In this document: positions 29,028-31,256 of the stretch, in pieces
Position numbering within the stretch: position 1 is the first letter of the stretch
How the letters are laid out: each line of letters begins with the position of its first letter
NCBI GenBank assembly: GCA_025769875.1
Contig: JAGFNK010000596.1
Location: forward strand, 1-31,256
Length of the DNA stretch: 31,256 nucleotides
DNA from: Russula earlei
Taxonomy: Eukaryota > Basidiomycota > Agaricomycetes > Russulales > Russulaceae
Direction of reading: 5' to 3'
Translations under genes and position numbers: made by a program
Notes under the pieces: model-generated
What the model was told of the DNA's origin: nothing
The model's database searches: none
Seen by the model: only the letters and a program-made list of their open reading frames with translations

Positions 29028-29830
29028 GGTACCTCTTCGAAGACTATGTGGACGTTATCTGCATTTGTGATAAGTGTAAGTAAATACATCTCGCACAACA
29101 AAGCGTTGTTCTTGTCACCTGTGAACGTGCGAACAACCGCCAATGTTACACGCAAGAGACACGGTGGGGGAAGAGGGTAAGGTATGACAGGTCTGGAGCA
29201 CCCGCCCGGAATTGAGCTTGACTCGGAAAAAAAAGTTTCATAGGTTTCGCTTCCTCGTAAAATAAAAGTACGGGCGACGGCGACGGAACGAGAAGCCAGG
29301 CAGTATTGTTAGTAAGCGAGGTGTCATTGGAGGGGTTGGGAAGGGAGGACGAATTCTCTGCGAAAACAGGCACAACCTCGGCGGGCAGACCGACCGACCG
29401 AAGCGTTGACTGAGCGTCGCCGAGGCGGGTTACTCTATCATTGCGAGGCGAAGCGCCGGTCATTTTCTTCTTTTGACGCCTGAAAGAGAACACACACACA
29501 CACACAGCATAGTTGGGCTGAGACTCTCGAGATCACCAAGAACTCAGTATTGGGAATGGCTGGAGCATCACCACGGGCATCATAGAGAGGTTTGGAGTGT
29601 CGTGGTGTCGCAGTTATCAGAGGAATTCAGCCACAAAAGGGGATATTATGTTGTTAGCATGAGCAGGAGCAAAAATGCCGACCTGTACGGAGACAATGAC
29701 TGACAACGAATTGATCGTACATTGGGGAAGACAAAATATGATCGATGGTGATCGTTGCGGTGTTGTTCGTTAAATGAGGCAAGTTGAGGTGTCATCGCCA
29801 CCGAAGCAACTCATCGTCCCTTAACCGGAA
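29028..29830. other. Upstream region of the SDR gene, with a CA microsatellite
   Basis: Contains a CA repeat at 29491-29506. On the minus strand a 105-codon frame from 29463 to 29146 opens with an AAAATG context and follows a possible TTTCAG acceptor. It could be an unrecognised short gene or a 5' exon, but no motif supports it. The rest is featureless up to the CpG-poor boundary near 29830. Confidence 0.4.
29491..29506. repeat. (CA)n microsatellite
   Basis: Eight perfect dinucleotide units upstream of the SDR gene. Confidence 0.95.
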
Positions 29831-31256
29831 ACTTGGCAATCCCTACCATCTCAGCACTTTCATTTTTCTCTGTATCTTATTTTGGCTGAGTGTCATGCAT
29901 GCATCACATTGGTGTCACTTGTGTTTATAAAATTTAGTCTTGTCTGTTTTTTGTATATACCAAAAATGGATGACCTGGAGCAGAACCAGTCTTTGACTTT
30001 TATTACTATTGCTTACCAAGTGTTTCACCATGATATACTGATCACTGAATTACACCACATCAACTACAAAAATTATACTGATAGCATGCATGGTTCAAAA
30101 GATAAGCTTCATGGCTACCAGAAAATCTAATCATCTCAATGAAAAGTGAGGATGAAGCAATGATGAGCCCCCATGTCAAAAGATACCTAGTGTTTCATCC
30201 ACCATGTCATGCAAAAGTAATGCTTTTAATGTCTGAAATCTGTGATCCAATGTTGGCATCTGACAAGCCAAAGTGTGTTTTTGAGCACATCATGACAGAA
30301 CACATCAAGTATTTAAAAGCTTGACTATTTACAACTAATAAGGGTTCTATTTACAATTAGAATGGATTACCATTATTAAAGAAAGCATATTGAGGTGAAT
30401 TATAGGAATGTACAGAATTATGGTGTGAATGGTGTATGCTCCATGAGGTGCAGGGAATGAACAAGTGTAGCATGCCATGTCAGGGCATGTGGAGTCCATG
30501 GGGCTTGATCCAAGGGTGGGTATGAGCTGAAGGGAGCAGGGAGCAAGCAATGACATGCCCTGGGATGCAATGCATGCATGCATGCAAGAGAGAGAGAGAG
30601 AGTCTTCTTGAAGGAGAAGAGTGAGAGCTTGAAGGAGTTGAGGTGTTCTTAGCCACATGAGAGGGTCAATGTGAATACTAGAAAACTGATCCCATTCATT
30701 GAGCTGCTATTGTGAACCAAGGCCAAGTCCTGGCTGCATATCATCCTATTTTACTCCAAGAAGCCTCTCTCACTTCACATTGTCTATTCACTTCTATTTC
30801 CAATGACTGTTCCCTTCTACAAGCATAACATCACAAGGAATCATCATCCTCCAAGTCCCTATGGCTTGCTCAGACATCCTCCTCCCTATTTGGGTAACCC
30901 ACCATGTGCCAGCCACATGGCCACTCAGCCACAGAATCCCAAAACACTGGAAGGACTCTTAGGCCCCTTTTACCAACTGAGAATTCTTGAATCTTGAACT
31001 TGAACTTGGATTTCGGGATTTTCTGGGAGTGACAGGAGTGACAGGAGTGATGTAAGTGATATGATGTATATAATAAATTAATATGCATTTTTCTTTGTTG
31101 TCATTTGCATATTCACATATATGGGGTTACACATGATGTGTCAGTGTCAAACCCAGTGTCAGCAGTCCAACTCGAGCTCAACATCTGGGTGCTTGCAGCC
31201 CCATTTTCACCAGAGTTGCACATACAAAATTTGCACAAAGATGTGCACCCACACAT
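29831..31256. repeat. CpG-depleted, AT-rich block (right flank), probably old transposon-derived DNA
   Basis: Only two CpG dinucleotides are visible in about 1.4 kb (near 31014 and 31172), against dense CpG immediately to the left. TpG and CpA are abundant. Open frames at 29882-30130 and 30139-30324 encode short AT-rich peptides without a recognised family. A GA repeat sits at 30587-30602 next to a GCAT repeat, and short direct repeats (GAGTGACAG, three near-copies) lie at 31027-31052. No LTR ends, primer-binding site or transposase motif were identified. Confidence 0.5.
30587..30602. repeat. (AG)n microsatellite
   Basis: Eight perfect dinucleotide units, preceded by a (GCAT)n run at about 30571-30585. 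Confidence 0.95.

Noticed and set aside
29881..31256. LTR retrotransposon end in the right flank
   Set aside because: No TG..CA long terminal repeat pair, primer-binding site or polyprotein motif can be seen; only the CpG depletion suggests a repeat.
1..31256. CRISPR arrays, bacterial operons or ribosome binding sites
   Set aside because: The window is eukaryotic with spliceosomal introns; no regularly spaced repeats were seen.

Overview
The window is nuclear DNA from a filamentous fungus, almost certainly a basidiomycete (Agaricomycete-like). The recognisable genes are broken by many short introns of about 50-110 nt with GT..AG ends. The hexokinase, the mitochondrial uL14 protein, the transcription factor with a C-terminal Zn2Cys6 cluster and the HNH proteins containing the NSH-CPKRMGDH signature all read like Agaricomycete families. 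The species cannot be named from the sequence alone. All exon coordinates come from reading frames and splice signals by eye.

Left flank (1-1060) and right flank (about 29830-31256) are AT-richer and almost without CpG (about 4 CpG in 1.06 kb and 2 in 1.4 kb), while everything between is CpG-rich. They look like old methylated or hypermutated repeat DNA bracketing a gene island. Region 1105-10218 is a tandem array. A unit of about 3.1 kb occurs twice; it holds a 5'-truncated, decayed hexokinase on the minus strand and, divergently, an HNH_2-type nuclease gene on the plus strand. It is followed by a third, full-length, 13-exon hexokinase (10218 to 7573, minus). The intact hexokinase shares a 208-bp divergent promoter region with a mitochondrial ribosomal protein uL14 gene (10427-11028, plus). 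A five-exon regulator with a C-terminal zinc cluster follows (13282-11637, minus).

Then comes about 4 kb without a recognisable gene, and a five-exon DUF3602/Par32-like gene carrying six GRGGxGN repeats (17657-18661, plus). Next is a four-exon manganese superoxide dismutase without a visible mitochondrial presequence (19237-20112, plus), and about 2.6 kb with no gene. After that lie a decayed F-box/LRR-like fragment (about 23640-22775, minus) and a second, internally duplicated and frameshifted DUF3602 copy with its promoter (24030-25669, plus). Further on, a six-exon extended SDR/NAD(P)-dependent epimerase-reductase gene (29027-27698, minus) has an open frame but has lost a Rossmann glycine and the catalytic lysine.

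Metabolically the window holds glucose phosphorylation (hexokinase), a mitochondrial ribosome component, superoxide detoxification, a probable TOR/nitrogen-linked DUF3602 protein and a reductase relative. Apart from the divergent HXK/uL14m pair there is no sign of a functional cluster. The theme of the locus is duplication and decay: hexokinase three times, HNH twice, DUF3602 two to three times.
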